A DNA stretch of 64,000 bases. Origin: Bacteroidaceae bacterium. Lineage in GTDB: Bacteria; Bacteroidota; Bacteroidia; Bacteroidales; Bacteroidaceae. The translations under genes and the position numbers were made by a program. The stretch is taken from the NCBI GenBank assembly GCA_017559845.1, contig JAFYQQ010000014.1, positions 1 through 64,000 on the forward strand. Reading direction: 5' to 3'. Shown in pieces: positions 53,327-63,142 of the stretch; position 1 is the first letter of the stretch; each line of letters opens with the position of its first letter. Under the pieces are notes generated by a model, which was not told the DNA's origin, did no database searches, and saw nothing but the letters and a program-made list of their open reading frames with translations.

Positions 53327-55939
53327 ATGGCAAAGGACGGACTCACCCCCATGATGAAGCAGTTTTACGATTTCAAGGCACAACACCCCGATGCGTTGCT
53401 GCTTTTCAGGTGTGGCGACTTCTATGAAACGTATGCAGATGATGCGGTGGCTGCCAGCGAGATTCTGGGCATAACCCTTACCCGGCGCAACAACGGCGGC
53501 ACGGCCCCATCCACGGCCATGGCCGGATTTCCCTACCATGCTTTGGACACCTATCTTCCCCGACTGGTGAGGGCCGGCCGAAGAGTGGCCATCTGCGACC
53601 AGCTTGAAGACCCAAAACTTACCAAGACCCTGGTCAAGCGCGGCATCACAGAACTGGTGACCCCAGGCGTGGCCATGAACGATACCGTCCTCAATTGCAA
53701 GGAGAACAACTTTCTGGCGGCGGTCCATTTTGGCCGTTCCATGTGCGGACTGGCCTTGCTGGACATCAGCACGGGCGAGTTCCTCGTTACTGAGGGTACG
53801 GCAGACCAGACAGACAAGTTGCTGAACAGTTTCCAGCCCAAGGAGGTGCTCTTTGAGCGCGGAAAGCGCGGAATGTTCCAGGGTTCCTTTGGCACCCGCT
53901 TTGTCACCTACGAGATGGACGACTGGGCTTTTGCCGAGTCCACCGCCAGAGGCAAGCTCCTCAAGCACTTCGAGGTGAAGAACCTCAAGGGCTTCGGTGT
54001 GGAACACCTCAAGGCCGGAATTGTGGCATCGGGCGTAATCCTCCAATATATGGAACTCACGCAGCACAACCAGTTGGGCCACATCACCACCCTTCGCCGC
54101 ATTGAGGAAGACCGCTTTGTGCGCCTAGACAAGTTCACCATCCGAAGTCTGGAACTGCTGGGCGCCATGAACGAGGGCGGAATCTCCTTGCTCGATGTCA
54201 TAGACAAGACCATCACCCCCATGGGCGCCAGAATGTTGCGCCGCTGGGTTATGTTTCCCCTCAAGGACATGCCCAAGGTGCGTAGCCGACAGGACGTGGT
54301 AGACTGCTTCTTCCGCCATCCCAATCTCCGCTCGCTGGTGCAGGAACAGCTTCTGCGCATTGGCGACCTCGAGCGTATTGTGGGCAAGGTCAGTGTGGGC
54401 CGCGTCTCTCCGCGGGATGTGGTACAGCTTCGGGTGGCACTTGAGGCCCTCGCCCCTATAAAGGAAGCCTGCAGCCAGGCAGACGACCCCACTCTGCGTC
54501 ACATGGGCGAGAACCTTGCCCTTTGCCAGGAGATACGAGACCGTATTGCCCGTGAGATTACCCCCGACCCTCCCCTGCTTGCCGCAAAAGGTGGTGTCAT
54601 AGCTCAGGGCGTTTGCGCAGAACTGGATGAGCTTCGCCAGATTGCCTATCAGGGCAAGGACTACTTGTTGCAGATTCAGCAGCGCGAGGCAGAGGCTACC
54701 GGCATTCAGAGCCTCAAGATAGGCTACAACAACGTCTTTGGCTACTATCTGGAAGTGCGCAACACCTACAAGGACCAGGTGCCGCCCCAGTGGATACGCA
54801 AGCAGACGCTGGTCAATGCCGAGCGCTACATTACCCAGGAACTCAAGGACTATGAAGAAAAGATAATGGGAGCCGAGGAAAAAATCCTTGCATTGGAAGC
54901 GCGGCTCTATGCCGCCCTGGTCGAGGCTCTTGCCGGCTACACCACTTCCATCCAGACCAACGCCGCATTGGTGGCACAGCTTGACTGCCTGCTCTCCTTT
55001 GCCGTCAGCGCCGCCGAGAACCGCTACATTCGCCCCGTTGTGGACGAGAGCGACGTGATAGACATTTGCCAGGGACGCCATCCCGTCATTGAGAAGCAGA
55101 TGCCCGTGGGCGAATGCTATGTGCCCAACGATGTGAAACTGGACACGGAGAAGCAGCAGATTATCGTCATCACCGGACCTAACATGGCCGGTAAGAGCGC
55201 CCTTCTGCGCCAGACTGCCCTCATTGTGCTCATGGCACAGATGGGAAGCTTTGTACCCGCCGACAGCGCGCGCATCGGTTTTGTGGACAAAATCTTCACC
55301 CGCGTTGGCGCCAGCGACAACATCTCCCAGGGCGAGAGTACATTCATGGTGGAGATGAACGAGGCCGCCAGCATTCTCAACAACCTTTCCGGTCGCTCTC
55401 TTGTGCTCTTCGACGAGCTTGGACGCGGTACCAGCACCTACGATGGCATCAGCATCGCCTGGGCCATTGTGGAGTACATCCACGAGCATCCCAGAGGCAG
55501 GGCGCGCACTCTCTTTGCCACCCATTACCACGAGCTCAACGAGATGGAAAATCGTTTTCCCCGCATCAAGAACTATAATGTCAGCGTGCGCGAGGCCGAT
55601 GGCAGGGTCATCTTCCTTCGCCGGCTGGAGCGCGGAGGTAGCGAGCACAGCTTCGGTATCCATGTGGCACGCCTTGCCGGAATGCCCCAAGGCATAGTAA
55701 AACGGGCCGACACCCTCCTCCACCAACTGGAGCAGAGCAAGGACACCGGACAGGTGGGCCATGGCACTCTCATGGCGGAAACTGCGGACACGGGCGTACA
55801 GATGAACTTCTTCCAGTTGGACGACCCCGTGCTGAGCCAGGTCCGTGACGAGGTGCTCCATCTGGACATCAACAACCTCACCCCTCTTGAGGCCCTCAAC
55901 AAGCTCAGCGAAATCAAACGGCTGGTAAGGGGGAAATGA
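53327..55939 (+). CDS. mutS: DNA mismatch repair protein MutS
   Basis: 870 residues. The mismatch-reading Phe-x-Glu is F32-Y-E34 in [12 protein letters not shown]. The connector, core and clamp domains follow, then the ATPase: Walker A GPNMAGKS (about residues 616-623), ST-motif [13 protein letters not shown], Walker [17 protein letters not shown] and ATHYHEL. It recognises mismatches in the cytoplasm and recruits MutL. Length is normal. It is divergent from leuS. The final 60 residues include a C-terminal dimer or tetramer helix. Confidence 0.97.
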   Translation: MAKDGLTPMMKQFYDFKAQHPDALLLFRCGDFYETYADDAVAASEILGITLTRRNNGGTAPSTAMAGFPYHALDTYLPRLVRAGRRVAICDQLEDPKLTKTLVKRGITELVTPGVAMNDTVLNCKENNFLAAVHFGRSMCGLALLDISTGEFLVTEGTADQTDKLLNSFQPKEVLFERGKRGMFQGSFGTRFVTYEMDDWAFAESTARGKLLKHFEVKNLKGFGVEHLKAGIVASGVILQYMELTQHNQLGHITTLRRIEEDRFVRLDKFTIRSLELLGAMNEGGISLLDVIDKTITPMGARMLRRWVMFPLKDMPKVRSRQDVVDCFFRHPNLRSLVQEQLLRIGDLERIVGKVSVGRVSPRDVVQLRVALEALAPIKEACSQADDPTLRHMGENLALCQEIRDRIAREITPDPPLLAAKGGVIAQGVCAELDELRQIAYQGKDYLLQIQQREAEATGIQSLKIGYNNVFGYYLEVRNTYKDQVPPQWIRKQTLVNAERYITQELKDYEEKIMGAEEKILALEARLYAALVEALAGYTTSIQTNAALVAQLDCLLSFAVSAAENRYIRPVVDESDVIDICQGRHPVIEKQMPVGECYVPNDVKLDTEKQQIIVITGPNMAGKSALLRQTALIVLMAQMGSFVPADSARIGFVDKIFTRVGASDNISQGESTFMVEMNEAASILNNLSGRSLVLFDELGRGTSTYDGISIAWAIVEYIHEHPRGRARTLFATHYHELNEMENRFPRIKNYNVSVREADGRVIFLRRLERGGSEHSFGIHVARLAGMPQGIVKRADTLLHQLEQSKDTGQVGHGTLMAETADTGVQMNFFQLDDPVLSQVRDEVLHLDINNLTPLEALNKLSEIKRLVRGK

Positions 55940-56111
55940 GATTCCCCGGAATCCTGTTTGCGTCACGTGCCAACCGTAATCCGTCTCTGGTAACAGCCCT
56001 TCCCGGCTTGGGTGATGCAGGCGACAGAATCTTCGGAACCAGATAAAGGCAGTAAGGCATAGAATCCGTTAGCGTTTAACACGAATTATTCATTGATAAA
56101 ATTTGACATAC

Positions 56112-57965
56112 ATGAAACTTAAAGACAAACTGTTGGGCCTTATGGGCTTGTCTGTGGCGGGACTGATGATGTTCTCCTGCACGGAAGTAAAAGAAGCGAA
56201 TTACCAGATTATCCCCATGCCGTTGGACATCCAGATGGCAGACCAGGGAAAGTTCGTATTGGCAGAAGGAACCCCGGTAATCTATCCCGAAGGCAACGAC
56301 AAGATGCAGAACAACGCCAACTTCCTGGCGGAATACGTGAAGGAGAAGACTGGAATCACCCTCTCTCCCACCACGGGAACCGAGGGAAAGGGCATTGTCC
56401 TGAAAGTGGAGGAAAATAAGGATAAGCCCGAGGGCTACACACTGAAGGTAACCGCCAAGAACGTGACCATCTGCGGAGGATCGGAAGCCGGAGTGTTCTA
56501 CGGTATCCAGACACTGCGCAAGGCACTGCCCGTTGTCCAGGGCGAAAAGGTGGCGCTGCCCGCCGTTGAAATCAACGACGCACCACGCTTCAACTACCGT
56601 GGCGGAATGCTGGACGTGGCTCGCCATTATTGCACGCTCGATTCCGTAAAGCGATTCATTGACATACTTGCCATGCACAACATCAACCGCTTCCACTGGC
56701 ACCTGAGCGAGGACCAGGGATGGCGCATTGAAATAAAGAGCCGCCCCCTGCTCACCGAAAAGGGCTCCATGCGCGCGGAGACCATCATAGGCAGAACCGA
56801 CAAATATGACGGCAAGCCCCACGGCGGATTCTTCACCCAGGAAGAGGCAAGGGAGATTGTGGCATACGCCGCCGATCGTTACATCACCGTCATCCCCGAA
56901 ATAGACATGCCCGGCCACATGTTGAGCGCCCTGCACGCCTATCCCGAACTGGGATGCACCGGCGGTCCATACGAGGTCTGGTGCCATTGGGGCGTATCCA
57001 AAGATGTGCTCTGTGCCGGAAACGACGCCACCCTGAAGTTCATCGAGGACGTCCTGGGCGAGATTGTGGAAATCTTCCCCTCGGAATACATCCATGTGGG
57101 CGGTGACGAATGTCCCAAGACCCGTTGGGAAAGCTGTCCCAAATGCCAGGCCCGCATCAAGGCGCTCGGCATCAAGGGCGACGAGAAGCACACCGCAGAG
57201 CAATATCTCCAGAGCTTTATCATCAACCATGCCGAAAAGTTCCTCAACAGCAAGGGACGCCAAATTATCGGTTGGGACGAGATTCTTGAAGGCGGACTAG
57301 CCCCCAACGCCACCGTAATGTCATGGCGAGGCGAGGAAGGCGGCATCGAGGCGGCACGCCAGAAGCACAATGTCATCATGACCCCCAACACCTATCTCTA
57401 TTTCGACTATTACCAGACCTATGACGTCAAGAACGAACCCCTCGCCATCGGCGGACGCCTGCCCCTGGAGCGCGTGTACAACTACGACCCCGTTCCCAAG
57501 GTGCTGAGCCCCGAAGAGCAGAAGTACATCGTGGGCGTACAGGCCAACCTCTGGACAGAGTACATCTCCACCTTCCGCTATGCCGAATACATGCTGCTGC
57601 CCCGTCTGGCCGCCCTTTCAGAAATACAATGGAGCAGTGCGGACAAGAAGAACTACGAATGCTTCCTCAGCCGACTGCCACGCATGGCACAGCTCTACGA
57701 CCTGAAGCAGTACAACTATGCCACCCACGCATTCGACATCACCCGCACCCTTGTCCCCGACAGCACCGAGCATACGCTGAAGGTGGCGTTCAAGACCATT
57801 GACAACTGCCCCATCCACTATACGCTTGACGGTACCGAGCCCTCCGCTTCATCGCCCCTTTACACGGACACGCTGAAGATTAAGGAAGCCTGCACCCTCA
57901 GCGCCGTGGGCATCAGACCCGCCCGTAAGACCCGTCTCTTCACCGAAACGGTCAATATCCCATAG
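56112..57965 (+). CDS. GH20 beta-N-acetylhexosaminidase, lipoprotein
   Basis: 617 residues from the ATG at 56112; a TTG three codons earlier is not needed. The signal ends in a lipobox (GLMMFSCTE, Cys23). An N-terminal GH20b domain is followed by the catalytic barrel: RFNYRGGMLDVARHYC, HWHLSEDQGWRIEI, PEIDMPGHM, and the acid pair in HVGGDEC (D332-E333, substrate-assisted mechanism). The C-terminus has a small beta domain (HYTLDGTEPSASSPLY). It removes terminal GlcNAc or GalNAc from glycans at the cell surface or in the periplasm. Confidence 0.94.
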   Translation: MKLKDKLLGLMGLSVAGLMMFSCTEVKEANYQIIPMPLDIQMADQGKFVLAEGTPVIYPEGNDKMQNNANFLAEYVKEKTGITLSPTTGTEGKGIVLKVEENKDKPEGYTLKVTAKNVTICGGSEAGVFYGIQTLRKALPVVQGEKVALPAVEINDAPRFNYRGGMLDVARHYCTLDSVKRFIDILAMHNINRFHWHLSEDQGWRIEIKSRPLLTEKGSMRAETIIGRTDKYDGKPHGGFFTQEEAREIVAYAADRYITVIPEIDMPGHMLSALHAYPELGCTGGPYEVWCHWGVSKDVLCAGNDATLKFIEDVLGEIVEIFPSEYIHVGGDECPKTRWESCPKCQARIKALGIKGDEKHTAEQYLQSFIINHAEKFLNSKGRQIIGWDEILEGGLAPNATVMSWRGEEGGIEAARQKHNVIMTPNTYLYFDYYQTYDVKNEPLAIGGRLPLERVYNYDPVPKVLSPEEQKYIVGVQANLWTEYISTFRYAEYMLLPRLAALSEIQWSSADKKNYECFLSRLPRMAQLYDLKQYNYATHAFDITRTLVPDSTEHTLKVAFKTIDNCPIHYTLDGTEPSASSPLYTDTLKIKEACTLSAVGIRPARKTRLFTETVNIP

Positions 57966-58083
57966 GCCGTTGCTCTGTTTAGGAGGGGGCGTGCAGTCAG
58001 CGCCTGCGGTTTTGCCTTTCGCAAACAGCGAAATATGGTGTTGCTGCGCTCCAGCTTTTTGAGGAATATATTAAAGAAAAAAA

Positions 58084-58110
58084 GGGGGAGGAACCGGTTG
58101 GCTCCTCCCC
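58084..58110 (-). terminator. Terminator of the rubrerythrin gene
   Basis: GGGGAGGA (58085-58092) pairs with TCCTCCCC (58103-58110); on the minus strand it runs into a run of T (from the A run before 58084). It may also stop the convergent GH20 transcript. Confidence 0.8.
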
Positions 58111-58139
58111 TGCTCTATTTCTGAACTCTTGTTCGCGGA

Positions 58140-58679
58140 TTAAAAGTTGTCCGTGTGCAGCTCGAAGTAAGCCTTGGGGTGCAGACAGGTGGGACACAGT
58201 TCGGGGGCGTTGGTACCCACTACGATGTGACCGCAGTTGCGGCATTCCCATACCTTCACCTCGCTGCGGGCGAATACCTCGGCGGTCTCCACGTTCTTCA
58301 GCAGGGCGCGGTAGCGCTCTTCGTGACGCTTCTCAATGGCGGCTACCAGACGGAAACGGGCAGCCAGTTCGGGGAATCCTTCTTCCTCGGCGGTCTTGGC
58401 AAAGCCGGCATACATGTCGGTCCACTCATAGTTCTCGCCGTCTGCGGCTGCTCCCAGGTTCTGGGCGGTGTCGCCGATGCCGTTGAGCTCCTTGAACCAC
58501 AGCTTGGCGTGCTCTTTCTCGTTGTCGGCTGTCTTTTGGAACAGCTCGGCAATCTGCTCAAATCCCTGCTTCTTGGCTACAGATGCAAAATAGGTATACT
58601 TGTTGCGTGCCATGCTCTCGCCTGCGAAAGCGGCTTCCAGATTCTTCTCGGTCTGGGTGCCTGAATACTTTGTTGCCAT
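58140..58679 (-). CDS. rbr: Rubrerythrin
   Basis: 179 residues. The ferritin-like four-helix part carries the diiron ligands (E21 in [12 protein letters not shown]54-x-x-H57 in NEKEHAKL, later E117-x-x-x-E region). The C-terminal rubredoxin knot has C146-x-x-C149 and C162-x-x-C165 (CRNCGH and LCPTCLHP). It reduces hydrogen peroxide in anaerobes, using electrons from the rubredoxin site. Canonical promoter upstream and a strong terminator downstream make it a single-gene unit. Confidence 0.96.
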   Translation of the reverse strand: MATKYSGTQTEKNLEAAFAGESMARNKYTYFASVAKKQGFEQIAELFQKTADNEKEHAKLWFKELNGIGDTAQNLGAAADGENYEWTDMYAGFAKTAEEEGFPELAARFRLVAAIEKRHEERYRALLKNVETAEVFARSEVKVWECRNCGHIVVGTNAPELCPTCLHPKAYFELHTDNF

Positions 58680-58723
58680 AATTTTTTTGAGTTAAAATTG
58701 TAAATGTTGTTTAAAAATCCACA

Positions 58724-58755
58724 CAAAGATAATTAATTATCATTGTCGGGGCAAA
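58724..58755 (-). promoter_or_regulatory. Canonical promoter of rubrerythrin
   Basis: On the minus strand TTTG (58755-58752), 20 bp, TATCTTTG (58731-58724). This is the best match in the window to the Bacteroidota -33/-7 promoter. Confidence 0.75.
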
Positions 58756-58764
58756 TTTTTTGTC

Positions 58765-58792
58765 TTGAAAAAGAAAAAAACTCCTAACTTTG
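58765..58792 (+). promoter_or_regulatory. Promoter of the ZIP transporter gene
   Basis: TTG (58765-58767), 17 bp, TAACTTTG (58785-58792), with the start codon 32 bp further on. It partly faces the rubrerythrin promoter. Confidence 0.6.
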
Positions 58793-58824
58793 CATGGTAA
58801 ACATTATAAAAAAGGATACGGAAT

Positions 58825-59577
58825 ATGATGACGGATGTATGGATCAGTGCGGCGGCCTTGTGCGCCACCACTTTGTTGGGTTCCCTGTTGGGCTTTGCCA
58901 TCAAGGAGTTGCCTCATAAATGGAATGATACGGTGTTGGGCTATTGTGCCGGTGTCATGCTGGCAGCCAGCACGCTGGGGCTTATTGTGCCCGCCTTTGA
59001 GGAGGGCGGTTCTTCCATGTGGTGGCTGGTGGCGCTGGGCGTGATGGGCGGTGCGGCGTTCCTGAACGTGCTGGACTTGCTTACGCCCCATCTGCATCAT
59101 ATCACGGGGCTTGACCCAGAACGCCATGCTTCGGGCACAAGCCTGAGTCGTGTGATGCTCTTTGTCATGGCCATTGCCCTGCACAAGTTGCCCGAGGGCA
59201 TTGCGGCGGGCGTGAGCATGGCGGGCGCGGAGGAGGCGGCTTCGTGGGGCGTTACGCTGGGTCTGAGCCTGCAGAACATTCCCGAGGGTATGGTCATCAT
59301 TGCGCCGCTGCTGGTGGCTGGTGTGAGCGTGATGCGCACGTTCTTCATTGCGCTGTCCATTGGTCTGCTGGAGGTTGTGGGCGTGTGGATGGGCTTTGCC
59401 TTGGGCACGGTGTCGGCCGCCATGCTGCCCGTGATGCTGGGCTTTGCCGGCGGTGCCATGCTGTATGTGACATCGGACGAGATGATTCCGGAAACCCATG
59501 CCCACGGCTACCAGAAGCAGGCCACATACGCCCTGTTGCTGGGCTTCATGACGCTGCTTTTGCTGGAGAGGATTTGA
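58825..59577 (+). CDS. ZIP family metal transporter
   Basis: 250 residues with about eight membrane segments. The metal-binding helices carry LHKLPEGIAAGVS and LQNIPEGMVIIAP, the HN/xPEG motifs of ZIP proteins (ZupT type), and a late SDEMIPETHAHG. It probably imports zinc or another divalent metal at the inner membrane; specificity cannot be told. The first two codons are both ATG, so the start may be 58825 or 58828. It is divergent from rubrerythrin. Confidence 0.9.
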   Translation: MMTDVWISAAALCATTLLGSLLGFAIKELPHKWNDTVLGYCAGVMLAASTLGLIVPAFEEGGSSMWWLVALGVMGGAAFLNVLDLLTPHLHHITGLDPERHASGTSLSRVMLFVMAIALHKLPEGIAAGVSMAGAEEAASWGVTLGLSLQNIPEGMVIIAPLLVAGVSVMRTFFIALSIGLLEVVGVWMGFALGTVSAAMLPVMLGFAGGAMLYVTSDEMIPETHAHGYQKQATYALLLGFMTLLLLERI

Positions 59578-59621
59578 TCATGAGTTGCAATCGATGAAGC
59601 TCATTGCTCGCAACTCATTGC

Positions 59622-60872
59622 TCATCGCTCAAAAACCTTGTCGCAGAAATCGATGTATCGTGCCCAGTCGTACTCGGTTACGTCGTGCTTGCCGGCGCGG
59701 TAGTGGTAGCCCACATCGGTCATCATGGGACGGTGGATGTCGGGCATGATGGGCGAAGGCAGGCCTTCCATGCCGAAGAGTTCATAGACGGCTCCCACCT
59801 CATAGGTGGCCATGAACTCGCCTCGGGGGTCGGCCCATTGGTCTTGTTCTGCGCTGGCTACATAGAGATGGCGTGGCGCCACCATGGCCAAGAGGGTGTG
59901 CTGGTCAAAAGGAAGGTCGTTTACGCGTTTGCCATAGCTGGCGAAGTTGCGGCAGAACCAGTGGGGGAATGAGCTGTTTATCTTGGCCACGGTCTCGCCG
60001 AATTCGCGGCGAGAGAGGGCTGCGCCTCCGCAACCGGAGTTATTGGAGATGACCACCTGGAAGCGCTCGTCCTGCGCTCCGGCCCAAAGGGCTGCCTTGC
60101 CCTGGCGCGAGTGGCCCATGATGGCGAGCTGTTTCTTGTTGGCCCAGGGCTGGCGTTCCACCCAGTCGGCAATGCGGCTGCTGCCCCAAGCCCATGCGCC
60201 CAGCGCCTGCCAACTGTCGGGCTTGCCGTAGGTGTCGGCGGGGAAGAGGGAGAGAACGCTCTCGCTCTCGCCTTGTTTGTGGTCGGGGTAGATGTCATGG
60301 TAGCACATGGTGGCTACGGCGTATCCGCGGTCTATGATAAGGGGTATGGACCATCGGGACGACTGGTTTCCGCGTACCAGAATGGGGTCTTGGCGGTTGG
60401 GGAGTTGTTCAAAATAGGGCGAGTAGAGGATCTGCTCGTCTGTGCTGGTGCTGTGGTTGCCCTTGAAGTTGTAGCAGATAAAGACGGGCACTTTGCCTTT
60501 GCGCTGGTTGGGATAATAGACCAGCAGCAGGGCTTCGATGGTCTTTCCCTGGCCGCTGAAGGTGAACTTGACTTGCTGTTGTGTGGCGCGTCCGCCGAGC
60601 GCCTGCGGGTTTTCCTGTATGACTTCGTGCTTTACCGCAATCTGCTCTTGCGGTGTGTGGCCGTATCCGTGTGTGGCGAGGAGTTCCAGCAGCTCTGGCC
60701 GGCGCTGTTTTTTCCACTGCTTGGCGGTGGTTACGGGTGTGTTGTCCGTTGCGGTGAGCAGATGGGGAAGGGTGAAGACGGGAACCTTGGTCTCGTCATA
60801 GTTCTGGGCTTTCAGTGGGGCTGTGCCTAACAAGCAGGCCAGCAAAAGGGTGCTGATACGGATTGTTTTCAT
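59622..60872 (-). CDS. CE15-like glucuronoyl esterase / acetylxylan-esterase-like hydrolase
   Basis: 416 residues with a signal peptide (MKTIRISTLLLACLLGTAPLKA). The alpha/beta hydrolase nucleophile is S255 in IMGHSRQGKAALWAGAQDER, followed by SNNSGCGGAALSRREFGE; the G-x-S-R-x-G-K elbow and the downstream S-G-x-G-G block are those of carbohydrate esterase family 15. The likely catalytic His is in GYHYRAGKHDV near the end. CE15 enzymes break ester bonds between lignin and glucuronoxylan. Broad annotation as acetylxylan esterase is possible. It converges on the ZIP gene. Confidence 0.8.
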   Translation of the reverse strand: MKTIRISTLLLACLLGTAPLKAQNYDETKVPVFTLPHLLTATDNTPVTTAKQWKKQRRPELLELLATHGYGHTPQEQIAVKHEVIQENPQALGGRATQQQVKFTFSGQGKTIEALLLVYYPNQRKGKVPVFICYNFKGNHSTSTDEQILYSPYFEQLPNRQDPILVRGNQSSRWSIPLIIDRGYAVATMCYHDIYPDHKQGESESVLSLFPADTYGKPDSWQALGAWAWGSSRIADWVERQPWANKKQLAIMGHSRQGKAALWAGAQDERFQVVISNNSGCGGAALSRREFGETVAKINSSFPHWFCRNFASYGKRVNDLPFDQHTLLAMVAPRHLYVASAEQDQWADPRGEFMATYEVGAVYELFGMEGLPSPIMPDIHRPMMTDVGYHYRAGKHDVTEYDWARYIDFCDKVFER

Positions 60873-60978
60873 GATAGCTGGTGTTTTTTTTGTTCAAGCA
60901 GATAAAGGTTGGTATATGAGGGGAAGATAATGGGGAAGACCGATTGGGCGGCTCTCCCATTATCTCCATTTAATCTGT

Positions 60979-61848
60979 TTAGGCTTTCTTTATGCCCTTC
61001 CACATGCAATAGGTTCCCAGCAGCACGAAGGGTACGCTGAGCAACTGGCCCATGTTGAAGAGCATTCCGCTCTCGAAGTCTACCTGGTTTTCCTTGGTGT
61101 ATTCAACGAAGATGCGGCTCAGGAAGATGAGGAACAGGCAGAGTCCGAAGAAGAAGCCTGTGCCCACAAGCGTGGGGCGTTTGCGGTAGAAATACCAGCC
61201 CACGAAGAAGAAGGCGGCATAGCACAGCGCCTCGTAGAGCTGGCCGGGATGGCGGGGCAATTGGTCCACGCGCTCAAAGATGAATGCCCAGGGCACATCG
61301 GTGGGGCGGCCAATGATCTCGCTGTTCATGAGGTTGCCCATTCGGATGGCAAAGGCGCAGATGGGGGTCACTATGGCCACATTGTCAAGCACATGGGTAA
61401 AGTTGAGCTTCACCTTTCGTGCATAGAACCAAAGGGCAATCATCAGGCCCAGGGTTCCGCCGTGGCTGGCCAGTCCCTCGTAGCCGGTCATGGCCCAATG
61501 GGTTTGTTTGTTTCCGGTGGGAACCCACATCAGCCACGATGTCCAGCGTTCCGGATTGGCCGTTTCCTTGATGGGCAACAGCATCTCAATGGGGTGGGAC
61601 AGGAAGTAGTCTGGCTCGTAGAACAGGCAGTGGCCCAGACGGGCACCCGCCAGAATGCCGATGAAACAGTACATGAACATGGGTTCGAACTGCTCTTCGC
61701 TGATGCGCTGCTGCTTGTAGAGCTTGTGCATGAGCAGGTATACGGCGGCCAGGCCCAGACACCAGCAGAGCGAATACCATCTGATGGCCAGTATTCCCAG
61801 GTCGATGGCTATGACATCGGGGTTCCAGTGTATGAAAAGAGTCTCCAT
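60979..61848 (-). CDS. lgt: Prolipoprotein diacylglyceryl transferase
   Basis: 289 residues with about seven membrane segments. Family motifs include GIRWYSLCW-like AIRWYSLCWCLGL, the GARLGHCLFYEPDYFL segment, ASHGGTLG and the FAIRMGNLMNSEIIGRPTDVPWAF signature; the HPGQLYEAL motif follows. It transfers diacylglycerol from phosphatidylglycerol to the lipobox cysteine of prolipoproteins at the inner membrane, needed by the many lipoproteins in this window. Confidence 0.95.
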   Translation of the reverse strand: METLFIHWNPDVIAIDLGILAIRWYSLCWCLGLAAVYLLMHKLYKQQRISEEQFEPMFMYCFIGILAGARLGHCLFYEPDYFLSHPIEMLLPIKETANPERWTSWLMWVPTGNKQTHWAMTGYEGLASHGGTLGLMIALWFYARKVKLNFTHVLDNVAIVTPICAFAIRMGNLMNSEIIGRPTDVPWAFIFERVDQLPRHPGQLYEALCYAAFFFVGWYFYRKRPTLVGTGFFFGLCLFLIFLSRIFVEYTKENQVDFESGMLFNMGQLLSVPFVLLGTYCMWKGIKKA

Positions 61849-61887
61849 GATGCTTTCCTTTTAATTGGGGGAATGGGGAGTGGTTGC

Positions 61888-62991
61888 TTATACATTGAAG
61901 CGGAAGTGCATGATGTCACCGTCCTGCACCTCGTATTCCTTGCCTTCTACACTCATCTTTCCGGCTTCGCGCACGGCGGCTTCCGAACCGTACTTGATAT
62001 AGTCGTCGTACTTGATTACCTCGGCACGGATGAATCCCTTCTCAAAGTCGGTGTGGATTACTCCAGCGCATTGGGGTGCCTTCCATCCGCGGCGGAAGGT
62101 CCATGCCTTCACTTCCATCTCGCCGGCGGTGATGAAGGTCTGCAGGGTGAGCAGGTGGTAGATGGCCTTGATAAGGCGGTTGCATCCGCTCTCGCTCAGG
62201 CCCATGTCCTCCAGGAACATCTGCTTTTCTTCGTAGGTCTCCAGCTCGGCAATGTCGGCCTCGGTCTGTGCGCTGATGATGAGCATCTCGGCGTTCTCGC
62301 CCTTGATGGCCTCGGCCACGGCCTGAGTGAAGGCGTTGCCCTCGGCGGCGCTGGTGTCGTCCACATTGCAGACATAGAGCACGGGCTTGGTGGTGAGCAG
62401 GAACTGGTTCTTGGCGGCCTCTTCTTCCTCGTCGTTGTCAAAGGTTACGGTGCGGGCGCTTTGTCCCTGATTGAGGGCCTCGCGGAACTTCAGCAGCACT
62501 TCATACTCGGTCTTGGCGGCCTTGTCACCGCCCACCTTGGCCTGCTTTTCCACCTTCTTGATGCGGTTTTCCACCGTTTCAAGGTCCTTGAGCTGCAACT
62601 CGGCGTCGATAATCTCCTTGTCGCGAACGGGGTCCACACTGCCGTCAACGTGGACGATGTTGGGATCGTCAAAGCAACGGAGCACGTGGATGATGGCATC
62701 GCACTCGCGAATGTTGGCCAGGAACTGGTTACCCAATCCTTCGCCCTGGCTTGCACCCTTTACCAGTCCGGCAATGTCAACAATGTCGCACACGGCGGGG
62801 ACGATGCGTCCGGGGTGGACGATTTCCGCCAGTCGGGTAAGGCGTTCGTCGGGAACGCTCACTTGGCCCATCTGGGCGTCGATGGTGCAAAAGGGGAAAT
62901 TGGCTGCCTGTGCCTTTGCGCTGCTCAGACAGTTGAAAAGGGTGGATTTACCCACGTTGGGCAGTCCTACGATTCCAGCTTTCAGTGCCAT
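61888..62991 (-). CDS. ychF: Ribosome-associated GTPase/ATPase YchF
   Basis: 367 residues. The P-loop GLPNVGKSTL (residues 9-18), NFPFCTID, DIAGLVKGASQGEGLGNQFL, an inserted coiled-coil region with VENRIKKVEKQAKVGGDKAA, and a C-terminal TGS domain ending GDIMHFRFNV match the Obg-related YchF (OLA1) family, which prefers ATP. Role in translation and stress control is known only in outline. It follows polA and precedes lgt on the same strand. Confidence 0.96.
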   Translation of the reverse strand: MALKAGIVGLPNVGKSTLFNCLSSAKAQAANFPFCTIDAQMGQVSVPDERLTRLAEIVHPGRIVPAVCDIVDIAGLVKGASQGEGLGNQFLANIRECDAIIHVLRCFDDPNIVHVDGSVDPVRDKEIIDAELQLKDLETVENRIKKVEKQAKVGGDKAAKTEYEVLLKFREALNQGQSARTVTFDNDEEEEAAKNQFLLTTKPVLYVCNVDDTSAAEGNAFTQAVAEAIKGENAEMLIISAQTEADIAELETYEEKQMFLEDMGLSESGCNRLIKAIYHLLTLQTFITAGEMEVKAWTFRRGWKAPQCAGVIHTDFEKGFIRAEVIKYDDYIKYGSEAAVREAGKMSVEGKEYEVQDGDIMHFRFNV

Positions 62992-63142
62992 ATATATTCT
63001 TTGTTTTTGCTAAGTTAGGATTATTGATGTTTATTATATTGGGTGCAAAATTAGTCAAAAAAAACGAGATTCGGGGTGGAGTGGGGGTATAAATCGGCAT
63101 TTTACCGCTGTAAACCACTCTTTTCGGTTGTGTCCGCTCCCG

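Noticed and set aside
54125..55966. 613-codon open frame on the minus strand
   Set aside because: Antisense to mutS, which has complete motifs; no recognisable domain in the antisense product.
61249..63018. 589-codon open frame on the plus strand
   Set aside because: It runs antisense across lgt and ychF and their gap; both real genes are certain.
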